Source of the DNA: an uncultured Lachnospiraceae bacterium
GTDB taxonomy: Bacteria > Bacillota > Clostridia > Lachnospirales > Lachnospiraceae
Direction: 5' to 3'
Assembly: GCA_946405625.1 (NCBI GenBank)
Contig: CAMJHQ010000005.1
Location: forward strand, 1 to 64,000
DNA: 64,000 nt
Shown: piece by piece, positions 53,185-62,747 of the stretch
How the letters are laid out: each line of letters begins with the position of its first letter
Numbering within the stretch: position 1 is the first letter of the stretch
The notes under the pieces: generated by a model
Seen by the model: only the letters and a program-made list of their open reading frames with translations
The model's database searches: none
Told to the model about the DNA's origin: nothing
Program-made: the position numbers and the translations under genes

Positions 53185-55776
53185 TCACTGTTTTTTCCTA
53201 CATGTAAGTTCTCCGTTTTCAGCATCCAGAAGAACTGTATCACCCGAATTAAGTGTATTGCTGAGAATAAGTCTTGCCACAAGCGTCTCAACATTTTTCT
53301 GCAGATACCTCTTAAGCGGTCTTGCTCCGTATACCGGGTCGTATCCTTCATCGATAACAAGATCCTTTGCGGCATCCGAAAGCTCTATTGTTATATTTCT
53401 GTCGGCAACACGTCTGTTCATATCCTTCATCAGGAGCTCAACGATTCCGCCAATATTCTCCTTTGTGAGCGGCTTAAACATAATGATCTCATCAAGTCTG
53501 TTCAGGAACTCAGGTCTGAAATGAAGCTTCAGCATTCCCTCCACCTTCTCTGCCGCATCGTCCTTGATTTTTCCGTCATCGTCGATTCCTTCAAGCAGGA
53601 ACTCTGAACCGATATTTGACGTCATGATAAGTATTGTATTCTTGAAATCAACCAGGTTGCCCTTTGAATCCGTAATACGTCCGTCATCAAGTATCTGAAG
53701 CATGATGTTAAACACATCAGGATGTGCCTTCTCAACTTCATCGAAAAGTACTACAGAATACGGATTTCTTCTTACCGCATCTGTCAGCTGTCCGCCCTCA
53801 TCATAACCTACATATCCCGGAGGCGCTCCGATAAGTCTTGACACACTGTGCTTCTCCATATATTCACTCATGTCGATACGGACGATATTGTTCTCATTAT
53901 CAAAGAGTGCTTCTGCAAGAGTTTTGGCAAGCTCTGTCTTACCTACACCTGTAGGTCCGAGGAACAGGAATGAACCGATAGGCTTTGTCGGATCCTTGAT
54001 TCCTGCCTTTGAACGGATTATCGCATCACTTACGAGCTCAACTGCATTATCCTGTCCGATAACTCTCTTATGCAGCTGCTCTGCAAGGTGCAGTGTCTTA
54101 TAACGCTCTGATTCATTCAGCTTTGCAACCGGAATTCCCGTCCACTTGGAAATGATCTTCGCAATTTCTTCATCGGTTACAGTTTCTCTGATAAGACGTC
54201 TGTCCTGATCTGTCATACTCTCTTCAAGTTCTTCCAGCTCTTTGGTCAGCTGTGGCAGCTTACCGTACTGCAGTTCGGCTGCCTTGTTCAGATCATAACG
54301 TCTCTGGGCTATCTGTATCTCATCCTTAACTTCTTCAATCTGTTTTCTGAGATCATGAACCTTATCAACCTGCTTCTTTTCATTTTCCCATACAGCCTTC
54401 ATTTCATTTGCTTTATCATGAAGTTCTGCAAGCTCCTTCGTAAGTGCCGCAAGTCTCTCATGAGACAGGTTGTCATCCTCATTTTTCAGTGCCGCATGCT
54501 CTATCTCGAGCTGCATGATCTTTCTTGAGATTTCATCAAGCTCGACAGGCATTGAATTAAGCTCTGTCTTGATCATCGCACAGGCTTCATCCACAAGGTC
54601 GATCGCCTTATCAGGCAGGAACCTGTCTGTGATATATCTGTCTGAAAGTGTGGCAGCTGCAACAAGTGCACCGTCACTTATTTTAACTCCATGGAATACT
54701 TCATAGCGGTTCTTGATACCTCTGAGTATCGATATGGTATCCTCAAGTGTCGGCTCCGCAACCATTACAGGCTGGAATCTTCTTTCGAGAGCCTTATCCT
54801 TTTCGATATATTTTCTATATTCATCTACCGTGGTTGCACCGATACAATGGAGCTCACCACGTGCAAGCATAGGCTTCAGCATATTTCCGGCATCCAGACT
54901 TCCGTCAGTCTTTCCGGCGCCAACTATCGTATGAATCTCGTCGATAAAGAGAATTATCTTTCCTTCTGACTTTTTTACCTCATCAAGAACTGCCTTAAGT
55001 CTCTCCTCAAATTCACCTCTATACTTGGCACCTGCAATGAGTGAGCCCATATCAAGTGCGAAGATTTCCTTATCCTTCAGCGAACCCGGAACATCACCCT
55101 TAACGATTCTCTGAGCCAGTCCTTCGATTGCCGCCGTTTTGCCGACACCCGGATCACCTATCAGACAAGGATTATTCTTTGTCTTTCTTGAGAGGATTCT
55201 GATGATATTCCTTATCTCATTATCACGTCCTATAACCGGATCAAGCTTCTGCTCACGAGCACGCTCAACCAGATTATAACCGAATTTTCCGAGTGCATCA
55301 TATGTAGCTTCCGGATTATCCGACTCCACTCTCTTGTTGCCTCTTACTGCCATAAGAGCCTTGAGGAATGCATCTCTAGTGATATTATATTTTCTGAAAA
55401 GCTCCTTAACCTTGTCTCCTGCTTTCTCGAGAAGTCCGAGGAAGAGATGCTCAACTGAAATGTAGTCATCATTCATATTCTTTGCTTCATCTTCAGCCTT
55501 CATCATTACACGGCTCAGTTCCTGGCTCATATATACATTCTGATTTGAACCCGAAACACGAGGTCTTGCAGCAATAAGCTTATCAACTTCAGCTATAAAA
55601 GTATCTTTATTTATCCCCTGATTCTCAAGGAGCTTCGCTATAAGACTGTCATCTACCGTTAGCAGTCCGTACAACAGATGCTCTGAAACAAGTTCCTGAT
55701 TGTTGTACTCATATGCGGCCTTTTCAGCTTCTTTAATAGCATCAACGGATTTCATCGTGAATTTTTCTGTATCCAT
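53185..55776 (-). CDS. clpB: ATP-dependent disaggregase ClpB
   Basis: About 863 residues from ATG 55776, chosen for the AAGGAGGG site (an earlier in-frame start would place translation inside the CIRCE region). Order: N domain with two Clp repeats, AAA1 with [13 protein letters not shown], the middle coiled-coil (about 405-525), AAA2 with [19 protein letters not shown], arginine-finger region and C-terminal domain. It rescues aggregated proteins with DnaK. A perfect CIRCE operator over its promoter predicts HrcA control. A terminator follows, so it is monocistronic. Confidence 0.97.
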   Translation of the reverse strand: MDTEKFTMKSVDAIKEAEKAAYEYNNQELVSEHLLYGLLTVDDSLIAKLLENQGINKDTFIAEVDKLIAARPRVSGSNQNVYMSQELSRVMMKAEDEAKNMNDDYISVEHLFLGLLEKAGDKVKELFRKYNITRDAFLKALMAVRGNKRVESDNPEATYDALGKFGYNLVERAREQKLDPVIGRDNEIRNIIRILSRKTKNNPCLIGDPGVGKTAAIEGLAQRIVKGDVPGSLKDKEIFALDMGSLIAGAKYRGEFEERLKAVLDEVKKSEGKIILFIDEIHTIVGAGKTDGSLDAGNMLKPMLARGELHCIGATTVDEYRKYIEKDKALERRFQPVMVAEPTLEDTISILRGIKNRYEVFHGVKISDGALVAAATLSDRYITDRFLPDKAIDLVDEACAMIKTELNSMPVELDEISRKIMQLEIEHAALKNEDDNLSHERLAALTKELAELHDKANEMKAVWENEKKQVDKVHDLRKQIEEVKDEIQIAQRRYDLNKAAELQYGKLPQLTKELEELEESMTDQDRRLIRETVTDEEIAKIISKWTGIPVAKLNESERYKTLHLAEQLHKRVIGQDNAVELVSDAIIRSKAGIKDPTKPIGSFLFLGPTGVGKTELAKTLAEALFDNENNIVRIDMSEYMEKHSVSRLIGAPPGYVGYDEGGQLTDAVRRNPYSVVLFDEVEKAHPDVFNIMLQILDDGRITDSKGNLVDFKNTILIMTSNIGSEFLLEGIDDDGKIKDDAAEKVEGMLKLHFRPEFLNRLDEIIMFKPLTKENIGGIVELLMKDMNRRVADRNITIELSDAAKDLVIDEGYDPVYGARPLKRYLQKNVETLVARLILSNTLNSGDTVLLDAENGELTCRKKQ

Positions 55777-55832
55777 AATCGTCCCTCCTTCTTCGTTTCT
55801 CCTTCTTATTTTTTCAAACCTGATAACTCTTG

Positions 55833-55859
55833 TTAGCACTCTATGTGGTTGAGTGCTAA
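55833..55859. promoter_or_regulatory. CIRCE operator (HrcA site) upstream of clpB
   Basis: TTAGCACTC, nine bases, GAGTGCTAA: a perfect match to the CIRCE consensus, 57-83 bases upstream of the clpB ATG and just downstream of the predicted transcription start. Confidence 0.97.
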
Positions 55860-55870
55860 CTCTTGATTAT

Positions 55871-55899
55871 GTTATACCACCGAAGGAACATTATGTCAA
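55871..55899 (-). promoter_or_regulatory. Sigma-A promoter of clpB
   Basis: On the minus strand TTGACA (55899-55894), a 17-base spacer and TATAAC (55876-55871). The start of transcription would fall at the edge of the CIRCE element, so bound HrcA would block it. Confidence 0.85.
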
Positions 55900-55957
55900 A
55901 TATCTTTTGTAGATCTGTGTTAAGTATATCTTTTATAGATTTATGTACAGTAGCTCA

Positions 55958-56215
55958 TTACTAACTATTTCTCTTATTTCTGCATTTTGTTAGTAAAACC
56001 CTCCGCTCGACACTCTTCTACAATTTGTGTTTACTAACAATTTCTCTTATTCCTGTATATTGTTAGTAAAACACTCCGCTCAACACTCTTCTGCAATTTG
56101 TGTTTACTAACAATTTCTCTTATTCCTATATATTGTTAGTAAAATCCTCCGCTTTAAACTCTTCTGCAATTTGTGATTACTAAATATTTCTCTTATCTCT
56201 GCATTTAGTTAGTAA
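55958..56215. repeat. Four 39-base inverted-repeat elements in a 73-base tandem array
   Basis: Elements at 55958-55996, 56031-56069, 56104-56142 and 56177-56215, each exactly 39 bases and spaced exactly 73 bases start to start. The best copies have perfect 11-base arms TTACTAACAAT / ATTGTTAGTAA around a 17-base pyrimidine-rich centre. The three 34-base linkers are near-identical to each other (CCTCCGCTCNACACTCTTCT core), so this is a tandem repeat and not a CRISPR array. Just before it is a 26-base unit repeated twice (about 55898-55950). Confidence 0.92.
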
Positions 56216-56224
56216 ATTCCTCGA

Positions 56225-56430
56225 TTGGCATGCTTCTGCTCGAAGATTGCCTTGCTTCCGACCGAAGATCGACATGCTTTCGACCGAAATAGTCTATTCT
56301 CCCTTTTAAAGCATATGAGAGTTGCACAAACACTCTTTATCCCCATAACAACAATGAGAGTTGCACAAACACTCTTTATCCCCATAACAACAATGAGAGT
56401 TGAACAATCACTCCTTATCTCCACAACAGC
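56225..56430. repeat. Degenerate about 22-base repeats and three 39-base tandem copies
   Basis: About 56225-56300 holds three imperfect copies around TGCTTYCGACCGAAGAT. From 56315 three units of 39 bases start at 56315, 56354 and 56393 (ATGAGAGTTGCACAAACACT, then CTTTATCCCCATAACAACA). Each unit contains a small AGAGTT...ACTCT hairpin. No gene is seen. Confidence 0.85.
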
Positions 56431-56432
56431 GA

Positions 56433-56463
56433 AAGAGCGCCGACACATTACGTATCGACGCTC
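56433..56463 (-). terminator. Hairpin, possible terminator of the psp-type operon
   Basis: AGAGCGCCGA and TCGACGCTCT form a 10-base stem with one mismatch and an 11-base loop. On the minus strand it is followed by TTTCG only, so the tail is weak. It is about 240 bases after the SPFH gene stop. Confidence 0.5.
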
Positions 56464-56484
56464 TGATCAGTCTGTTAATCTGCT

Positions 56485-56628
56485 ATATACATAATCAACC
56501 ATATACATAATCAACCATATACATAATCAACCATATACATAATCAACTATATACATAATCAACTAATTACACAATCAACTAATTGCATAATCAACTAATT
56601 ACACAATCAACTAATTGCATAATCAACT
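56485..56628. repeat. Nine tandem copies of a 16-base unit
   Basis: Exact 16-base spacing from 56485. The first five units are ATATACATAATCAACY and the last four alternate AATTACACAATCAACT and AATTGCATAATCAACT. A further pair of about 18-base repeats (CTTATTCAACCGATAAA) follows at about 56650-56690, up to the SPFH gene stop. No gene or RNA recognised. Confidence 0.95.
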
Positions 56629-56700
56629 ATACACAAACTTGTTATTACTTATTCAACCGATAAAATCACTTATTCAACCGATAAATATTTCAACAAATAA

Positions 56701-57783
56701 TTATGCAAGCTTGTTTCCGCAATTAGGACAGAAGTTTGCTCCTGTTGTAGCTGCTCCGCAGTTCGGGCAGAAGTTTGGAACTGCTCCGCCTGCAGCGCCT
56801 GCTGCCGGTGCCGCACCCTGAGGTGCCATCTGTGGAGCCTGCTGCTGTGGGTAACCCTGCTGTGGATATCCCTGCTGTGGGTAGCCCTGCTGTGGATATC
56901 CCTGCTGCATCATCGGCTGACCGAAGCCCATGCCCATGTTCTGCATCATCTGGTTAGCCATTGTAGCACCCATCATCATCTCTGCCATATTACCCATGGT
57001 TCCGCCACCGCCGCCGAGCTTTCCTTCAGCCATTGCGTCAGCCATAGCAACCTGAGTATATTTATTTACATCACCGATCATTGCCTGAGCAGCATTCTTG
57101 TTGATAGCTGCCTGGATCTCTTCAGGATAATTGAAGTTGTTGATAGCAAATGATGTAACAGAGATTCCGTCCTTGCTTGTCTGCATATCAAGGTCTTCTC
57201 TGATACCGTTTGAAATATCAACAGCACTTGCCTGAAGGTTGAACATATCCTTGCCTTCTTTTGAAATCCACTTCATAAGAAGCTGATCGAGCTGTGTGAT
57301 AATACGTCCTCTAACGTCCTCAACATAATACTCTGTCTTAACGCCTGCAACCTTATCAATGAGTGTCTGATAATCAGTAACTCTGATACTTGCAGTACCG
57401 TTAGCACGAACAGGCATACCGCCCGGAAGCTGAGGTGTCTGAAGCATTATAGGTCCCTTTGTTCCCCAGTTTACGAGAAATTCCTTTGTATTAACGAAGA
57501 GAACTTCTGCTCTCATCGCACTATCAAATCCAAATGAAAATCCCTTAAGTGTTGAAAGGAATGGGATGATCTGTGATTCAATATCATACTCACCATCATC
57601 CTTGAAAACACCCTCGATAGCACCATTATTAAGGAAAATAGCATCCTGACCAGGTCTGATGATAAGCTTAGAGCCCTTCTTGATCTCCCTGTTAGTCCAC
57701 TTCCAGAAGATCATATCCTCACGCCACTCTTCCCACTCAACTACATTACGAAGCTGACCTTTGATCACATCTTTTAATCCCAT
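56701..57783 (-). CDS. ydjI: SPFH/band 7 protein with C-terminal zinc ribbon (YdjI-like)
   Basis: A 360-residue protein. Residues about 10-240 are an SPFH/band 7 domain of the YdjI/virion-core-protein-like type (GSKLIIRPGQDAIFLNNG, then KVAGVKTEYYVEDVRGRI). Then come a Gly/Met-rich stretch and a PQQGY unit repeated about four times (15-base DNA repeat). The protein ends in a zinc ribbon with two CPNCG knuckles. In Bacillus subtilis the pspA-ydjG-ydjH-ydjI products work together, with YdjI needed for PspA placement at damaged membrane. The same four genes stand here in the same order. AGGAGG precedes the ATG. Confidence 0.9.
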   Translation of the reverse strand: MGLKDVIKGQLRNVVEWEEWREDMIFWKWTNREIKKGSKLIIRPGQDAIFLNNGAIEGVFKDDGEYDIESQIIPFLSTLKGFSFGFDSAMRAEVLFVNTKEFLVNWGTKGPIMLQTPQLPGGMPVRANGTASIRVTDYQTLIDKVAGVKTEYYVEDVRGRIITQLDQLLMKWISKEGKDMFNLQASAVDISNGIREDLDMQTSKDGISVTSFAINNFNYPEEIQAAINKNAAQAMIGDVNKYTQVAMADAMAEGKLGGGGGTMGNMAEMMMGATMANQMMQNMGMGFGQPMMQQGYPQQGYPQQGYPQQGYPQQQAPQMAPQGAAPAAGAAGGAVPNFCPNCGAATTGANFCPNCGNKLA

Positions 57784-57938
57784 TTTAAACCTCCTGTTTA
57801 AACATTATATAATGATTTTGTAACCTTTCAGCCGTTATATATCTTGTCTAAACTGAACAGTCACAATACTTTTAACAACCATGTACAATTCTACTATAAT
57901 TTTTTCGGTTTTTCATCATCTAAATTAATGAATTGGAT

Positions 57939-58751
57939 TTAAAATCCTCTTCCGCCGCTGGAATGTCCTCCGCCGCCTGAGAAGCCTCCTCCGCCGCCTC
58001 TGCTACCGGAATCGGTATTGATCTTAACGCGGCTGACCGTGGTTCTTACATACCGGTCAAATCCGTTAACGACCTTGGATTTCCCGCCATTCAGATAGGT
58101 TGATGCAGTTACATCATCCCTCTCTCCGGTATTTATAGCACTCAGCATAAATATTATCATAAAGATCACAAAGAGTACCAGTAACTGGAACCACCATTTA
58201 AGGAATATCACATCATCGAAAACAGAATCATAGCTTCCGAGATATTTATCTACATCTTTTGCGAAAATACAGCATGCCTTATAGAAATTATAATTTCTCA
58301 TATCGGCTTCCATGTCATCCTGTATCTTCTGAAGCCTCTTTGTCGAGAGCTTCTTCTCCGAGTTTTCTTCTCCGTAGGATCTGATGACATAAACATGATC
58401 GTCCGACTTAAATCCGATAAGAAGTATGACAGAATTCCTGTCCGGAAGCGCTGTCCATTTTCTCTCAAGATAGCCTTCATAATCATCAGACATTCCTATC
58501 TGTGTCGTAATGATGATATAAGCATTAACCTTATACTTCTCATATATCTTCGAAAGCTTACTCTCAAGGTCTGCCTTCTGTTCCGCATCGTCCAGTATTC
58601 CTTCTTCATCAAATACTCCGTAATGCTCCGTTATCTGATCCGGAACACCCAAATTATCCGCATAAACCAATTTTGAAGAAATTAAAAGACATATACAGAT
58701 TGATATCAAAAAGAAAAATGTACCGATATATTTTCTGCTCAATCTTACCAT
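57939..58751 (-). CDS. ydjH: TPM-domain membrane protein (YdjH-like)
   Basis: A 270-residue exported membrane protein. The N-terminal signal peptide probably ends after LVYA (residue 31). The TPM (YgcG/repair-of-photosystem-like) domain spans about 45-165, a second membrane helix about 187-207, and a C-terminal Gly/Ser-rich tail ends in GGGGHSSGGRGF. It matches YdjH of the PspA-linked operon. It overlaps the zinc-ribbon protein gene by 7 bases. The 155-base gap to the SPFH gene is AT-rich, with a TATAAT 40 bases before that gene and no other feature. Confidence 0.88.
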   Translation of the reverse strand: MVRLSRKYIGTFFFLISICICLLISSKLVYADNLGVPDQITEHYGVFDEEGILDDAEQKADLESKLSKIYEKYKVNAYIIITTQIGMSDDYEGYLERKWTALPDRNSVILLIGFKSDDHVYVIRSYGEENSEKKLSTKRLQKIQDDMEADMRNYNFYKACCIFAKDVDKYLGSYDSVFDDVIFLKWWFQLLVLFVIFMIIFMLSAINTGERDDVTASTYLNGGKSKVVNGFDRYVRTTVSRVKINTDSGSRGGGGGFSGGGGHSSGGRGF

Positions 58752-59821
58752 AGGAACGGCCCTCCCATGAAAAGAATGATCAGACGGATGATAAGAAACA
58801 GTCCGATAGTCCAGCCAAAGATATACCCGAACACAGTCGGCCAGGATATCGGCGGCTTACCTGCTATCTTTCCGGTCTGTCCGTTCATTGCAAAAGAATA
58901 ATCCTTACCCTTGTAGGTTGAATAGCTCATCCATATCGGAAACAGACAATAGCTTGTCCTGTCTCTGTTTGCCCTATAATTCTTTTGAGTAATAACAGTG
59001 GTAGCATAACCGCTTATGGATTTTCTGACATAATCATCCATATAGGTAAAGATTCTCTGCTTGGCTCTCGGAAACATCTGCTCGGCATCATAGTCGTAGT
59101 TTTCGGCTACATATCCGGTCAGATACGGAGTCGCAAATTCTTTCATATCGTTATAATCAAAAGGCTCCATCAGATCCATAAGGCGGTCTTCCATTCGCTG
59201 GGAAGCATCTGCCGGAACTCCGTCATAAGTTGTATCGATCTGCCTGTAAACCTCATAATGGGCTGTTTCCGTTACCCTGTAATCCCCCGAATAATAAACC
59301 TTCGATCTCGTACATTCGGCAACCGCGTCACCCTGTCCGCAGACATCATATACCCAGAACGGTGCATAGAGTCCCTCGACCTTCTTAACCTTTGCGGCTT
59401 TACGAAATTCCGAAGGTGCATATCTGAGAAGCTTGGTCCACTTTTTAAATGCAGCATTTGCTTCGCTTTTATCAATCTTAAACGGAATAACATAATCAGG
59501 TTTAAGTATTCCCTCAAGTCTTTCTCCAAGAACTACCGGTGCATTACAGAAACTGCATCTTGTCGCAGATGTATTCGCATTGGTCATAACAACGGCACCA
59601 CAGTTCTGACACTGATACTGGATCATATCATCGGCTATGGTTGTAACGCCCTGTTGATGCTGATGATCCTCCGACGGTCTCATCTCTCCGCCGAAGCTTG
59701 CGTTGGTTATCTCATCCTGTCTTCCACAGCTTGTGCACATCAGCTTTCCGCTTGCGGCATCAAATGACATATCAGCCCCGCAATCGGGACATTTATACTG
59801 AATAACCTTACCCTGCTGCAT
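58745..59821 (-). CDS. ydjG: TFIIB-type zinc-ribbon membrane protein (YdjG-like)
   Basis: A 358-residue protein. It has two zinc ribbons near the N terminus (CPDCGADMSFDAASGKLMCTSCG and a second CQNCGAVVMTNANTSATRCSFC; each Cys-x2-Cys pair twice), then a conserved mid-domain (LKPDYVIPFKIDKSEANAAFKKW), and a C-terminal membrane helix with IGLFLIIRLIILFMGG. It corresponds to YdjG in the pspA-ydjGHI set and is thought to hold PspA at the membrane. It lies 2 bases after the PspA gene stop and overlaps ydjH. Confidence 0.9.
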   Translation of the reverse strand: MQQGKVIQYKCPDCGADMSFDAASGKLMCTSCGRQDEITNASFGGEMRPSEDHQHQQGVTTIADDMIQYQCQNCGAVVMTNANTSATRCSFCNAPVVLGERLEGILKPDYVIPFKIDKSEANAAFKKWTKLLRYAPSEFRKAAKVKKVEGLYAPFWVYDVCGQGDAVAECTRSKVYYSGDYRVTETAHYEVYRQIDTTYDGVPADASQRMEDRLMDLMEPFDYNDMKEFATPYLTGYVAENYDYDAEQMFPRAKQRIFTYMDDYVRKSISGYATTVITQKNYRANRDRTSYCLFPIWMSYSTYKGKDYSFAMNGQTGKIAGKPPISWPTVFGYIFGWTIGLFLIIRLIILFMGGPFLW

Positions 59822-59823
59822 TT

Positions 59824-60453
59824 TTATACCTCATCATATTTTCTGGTGAGATCATCAAGCTCATCGGAAGTAGATAAATGATTCAGTTCTGCTTCAGCCT
59901 GTGCTCTGTCATATCTCGCATTTGCTTTATCTTCAAGTGTATTGAAAGCATCATCGGCAGTGTATGCAGGTTTCTTCTTACCCATATTTACACGGCTTGC
60001 TTCTTCAAGAGCCGTTGCTTCGCTCATTCTTCCCTTTATAGCTGCAAGTCTTTCTTCGCACTGAGCAAGTTCTGATGTAAGCTTATCTCTCATATCCGAC
60101 AGGTCTTTTCCGTCCTGCTTCAGAACATCATATCTCTTCTGAAGAGTTTCAAGTTCAGGTAAAAGTGCTTCCCTTCTCTGTTCAAATACTCTTGCATCGG
60201 ATGTATTTCCTTCAGACGCTGACTTTTCGGCATATCTCTGATATTTCTCAATCTCCGTCTCACAGTCATTGAGTGCACGGGCAGCTCTTTCTCTTTCAAG
60301 ATCAAGCGCTGCAGATTCAGCCTTTATCTGTCCGAGATCAGCTCTCATCTGATTCATATATTCGTTGATAGTCTTCTCCGGATTACGTGACTTAGCTACA
60401 AGAGCATTGATATTAGAAGCCATGATATCCTTAAACCTTGATAAAATTCCCAT
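59824..60453 (-). CDS. pspA: PspA/IM30 family membrane-stress protein
   Basis: About 209 residues from ATG 60453, where GILSRFKDIMASNINALVAKSRNPEKTINEYMNQM is the conserved N terminus and AGGAGG lies 10 bases upstream. The rest is almost wholly coiled-coil (about 25-185), as expected for ESCRT-III-like PspA/Vipp1 rods that coat stressed membrane. It is first of the pspA-ydjG-ydjH-ydjI run and directly follows a NUDIX gene. No liaIH-type or pspF regulators are seen. An AraC-type regulator lies three genes upstream. Confidence 0.94.
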   Translation of the reverse strand: MGILSRFKDIMASNINALVAKSRNPEKTINEYMNQMRADLGQIKAESAALDLERERAARALNDCETEIEKYQRYAEKSASEGNTSDARVFEQRREALLPELETLQKRYDVLKQDGKDLSDMRDKLTSELAQCEERLAAIKGRMSEATALEEASRVNMGKKKPAYTADDAFNTLEDKANARYDRAQAEAELNHLSTSDELDDLTRKYDEV

Positions 60454-60475
60454 TGAAATATAACCTCCTGAATAC

Positions 60476-61039
60476 TTACTTAACTTTACTCCACATATAA
60501 CAATACGCCTGAGTTCGTGCCGCAAACCTTTCCGTCTTTAGCAGTTTACGCACTTCCTCCCTAGTATACCATGCAGCTGTAATCTCCTCAAACGAAGAAT
60601 CGCTTAATCTTATTTCACCTTCGCATTTTCCTACCACACACACATTCATTTCATTTGAAAAACCTACAGCGCTGTAGCTGAGGCCGATATGATCGTCGAT
60701 AGAGATTAATGTGAGGCCTGTTTCCTCACGGAGCTCTCTGGCTGCAGCAGTGTCTGCATCCTCTCCCGGATCTATAAGACCTGCAGGAAAATTGTATACC
60801 CACATTCCCGCTGCCATTCTGAATTCTCGATTTAGGAGTATCTTATCTCCCTCTGCATTATGCATAATAAGAACAACGGCATCGGGTTTATCGCCATGAA
60901 GATCCTCGAACGTTTTGATATCGGCATTTCGGCTTATTATCTCGTAACACTTCGGCTTACCGTCCGCTGTCTCATAATTTATATCATATCTTGTAATATA
61001 CTTACCTTGATCTTTCTTCTCAAGATCTATGAACTTCAT
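60476..61039 (-). CDS. NUDIX hydrolase
   Basis: About 187 residues from ATG 61039 (GGAGGAAAG upstream). The Nudix box is complete: GLIDPGEDADTAAARELREE then TGL, with the expected G-x5-E-x7-REUxExGU spacing. The preceding FPAG-like AGMWVYNFPAG resembles the ADP-ribose pyrophosphatase group, but the substrate is not certain. It sits between relQ and pspA on the same strand, 76 bases after relQ. Confidence 0.9.
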   Translation of the reverse strand: MKFIDLEKKDQGKYITRYDINYETADGKPKCYEIISRNADIKTFEDLHGDKPDAVVLIMHNAEGDKILLNREFRMAAGMWVYNFPAGLIDPGEDADTAAARELREETGLTLISIDDHIGLSYSAVGFSNEMNVCVVGKCEGEIRLSDSSFEEITAAWYTREEVRKLLKTERFAARTQAYCYMWSKVK

Positions 61040-61114
61040 ACTTTCCTCCGTGCATTTATTCTTCACTGGTCGGATAGCACATTTAGACAAATGTACCGCA
61101 TCATGCCGCATATG

Positions 61115-61768
61115 TCAGCTGTCTATCCTTCTTCTGATATCCTCCATCTCATCATCCATTGATGACAGAATATCTGCACAGCGTTTAAGTCTTTCACCAA
61201 CTTCTTCCGGATTCTGTATTTCCTTCTTGTATTTCAGCTTATGCTCAACCGATGCCCAGAAATCCATTGCAATAGTTCTGAACTGAACCTCAACCTTCAT
61301 ATGTTTCTTTCCGTTCGATAAGAATATCGGAATATCAACTATCATATGAAGACTTCTGTAACCGTTATCCTTAGGCTTCTTTATATAATCCTTACGCATA
61401 AGAATAAGCACATCATCCTGTTCAATGAGAAGATCCGCAAGCTTATATATATCCTCCTTAAAAGAGCATACAACTCTGATTCCGGCTATATCGTAAAGCT
61501 CTCTTTCTATATTCTCAAGACTTACCTCAATGCCTCTTGACATAAGCTTCTCTACTATACTTACCGGGTCCTTCAACCTGGTTTCGATTGACTCGAATGG
61601 ATTTCTGTCATACTGAAGTGCAAACTCCTGATTGAGCACATTAAGCTTTGTCTCAACCTCCATTATTGCGCATTTGTAAAATGTCATCAGTTCGGAAAAC
61701 TCTTTCCTGCCTGCAAACTTCTTGGCGACAGCTTCCGCCTCTTCTCTGGATACTTCTATAGTTTCCAA
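61115..61768 (-). CDS. relQ: Small alarmone synthetase (RelQ/YjbM-type)
   Basis: A 217-residue RelA/SpoT synthetase domain alone, without HD hydrolase or TGS/ACT domains. Motifs: IETRLKDPVSIVEKLM, DIAGIRVVCSFKEDIYKLADLL, KPKDNGYRSLHMIV, VEVQFRTIAMDFWASVEHKLKY. It makes (p)ppGpp from ATP and GDP/GTP. The start codon is TTG, with GGGAGG seven bases before. It lies 25 bases after the AraC-type regulator. Confidence 0.94.
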   Translation of the reverse strand: METIEVSREEAEAVAKKFAGRKEFSELMTFYKCAIMEVETKLNVLNQEFALQYDRNPFESIETRLKDPVSIVEKLMSRGIEVSLENIERELYDIAGIRVVCSFKEDIYKLADLLIEQDDVLILMRKDYIKKPKDNGYRSLHMIVDIPIFLSNGKKHMKVEVQFRTIAMDFWASVEHKLKYKKEIQNPEEVGERLKRCADILSSMDDEMEDIRRRIDS

Positions 61769-61793
61769 TCATTACCTCCCTCAGGAGATCACT

Positions 61794-62549
61794 CTACAAT
61801 CGACTTCCGTCACGGAATGCCTTGTTTCTATATTCTTTAGGAGTGACTCCCATAACCTTTTTAAATACACTTATAAAATAACTGTGTGATGAAAACGACA
61901 GATCTGTCGCAATCTCAATACTTGATTTGTCAGTGAATTTGAGCAGCCAGCAGGCTTCTTCAATCTTCTTGTCACGGACATATTCACTAACGGTAACTCC
62001 CGTCTCTCTCTTAAACACCTTAGATAGATAGGTCTCATTAAGTCCGACAAAATCTGCAAGTTCAGACACTGTAATAGTATTATGGAGATTTTCATTAATG
62101 TAGTCAATACACTTAATGACCTGCTTGGACTTGACCCTGAACTTAACCCTGTCTCTCATAATATCGTTAAATGTATTTACCATTTCCGACTGTACTGCAA
62201 CAATCTCATCAGCACTGCCCATCTTGTCTGCACGCTGAATAAAATAATCACTCAACTTATAAGCAACATCCTGATCAAGGCCGTGATTAATACAAACCCT
62301 CGTGATCATCGTGATCATCGAAACGAAATGATACATTGCATTTCTAACGGGATTTTCTGACAGAACTCCTCTTGTCTTATCATCCGGTCTGGGTTTATCT
62401 CCCCATCTCAGATCCAGATTTTCAATCTTTCCGTCTGCCACAAGATTGTAAAATGCCATCTCACTGTCATATGAAGGATGTTTGCCTTCCGGACTCTCTT
62501 CTCTTTCATCAAAAACACTTTGAATGATACTATCAATAATCCTATCCAC
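61794..62549 (-). CDS. AraC-family transcriptional regulator
   Basis: About 251 residues. The last 100 are a double helix-turn-helix domain (CIDYINENLHNTITVSELADFVGLNETYLSKVFKRE, then YVRDKKIEEACWLL, SFSSHSYFISVFKKVMGVTPKEYR). The N-terminal 130 residues are helical with no sugar-binding cupin seen; the domain type is not recognised. The start is GTG. The second of two in-frame GTGs (62549) has the better spacing to GGGGG. It may regulate the genes downstream of it (relQ, NUDIX, psp set), but this is inference. Confidence 0.9.
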   Translation of the reverse strand: MDRIIDSIIQSVFDEREESPEGKHPSYDSEMAFYNLVADGKIENLDLRWGDKPRPDDKTRGVLSENPVRNAMYHFVSMITMITRVCINHGLDQDVAYKLSDYFIQRADKMGSADEIVAVQSEMVNTFNDIMRDRVKFRVKSKQVIKCIDYINENLHNTITVSELADFVGLNETYLSKVFKRETGVTVSEYVRDKKIEEACWLLKFTDKSSIEIATDLSFSSHSYFISVFKKVMGVTPKEYRNKAFRDGSRL

Positions 62550-62747
62550 TGCCACTACCCCCTTTATAATTTATTAACAAATGGACCGACCCATTTGGTA
62601 AAACTCAAACTACCGCACTGCTAAAAAAATAATTTCTTAAGATAATATTATACTCTTGCAATAATCCCCTTCTTAGGTTATTATTATCAAGTACAAAGTT
62701 TTCGAAAAGACTATCACAAAATGGTTTTTAAAACTTTTTCGTCAAAG

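Noticed and set aside
55958-56215. CRISPR-like geometry: 39-base palindromic repeat with 34-base spacers
   Set aside because: The spacers are near-identical to each other, the repeats diverge, and no cas gene is in the window. It is a 73-base tandem repeat.
60476-60525. Upstream extension of the pspA frame to 60525
   Set aside because: It lies inside the NUDIX gene and lacks an RBS; ATG 60453 has AGGAGG and the conserved N terminus.
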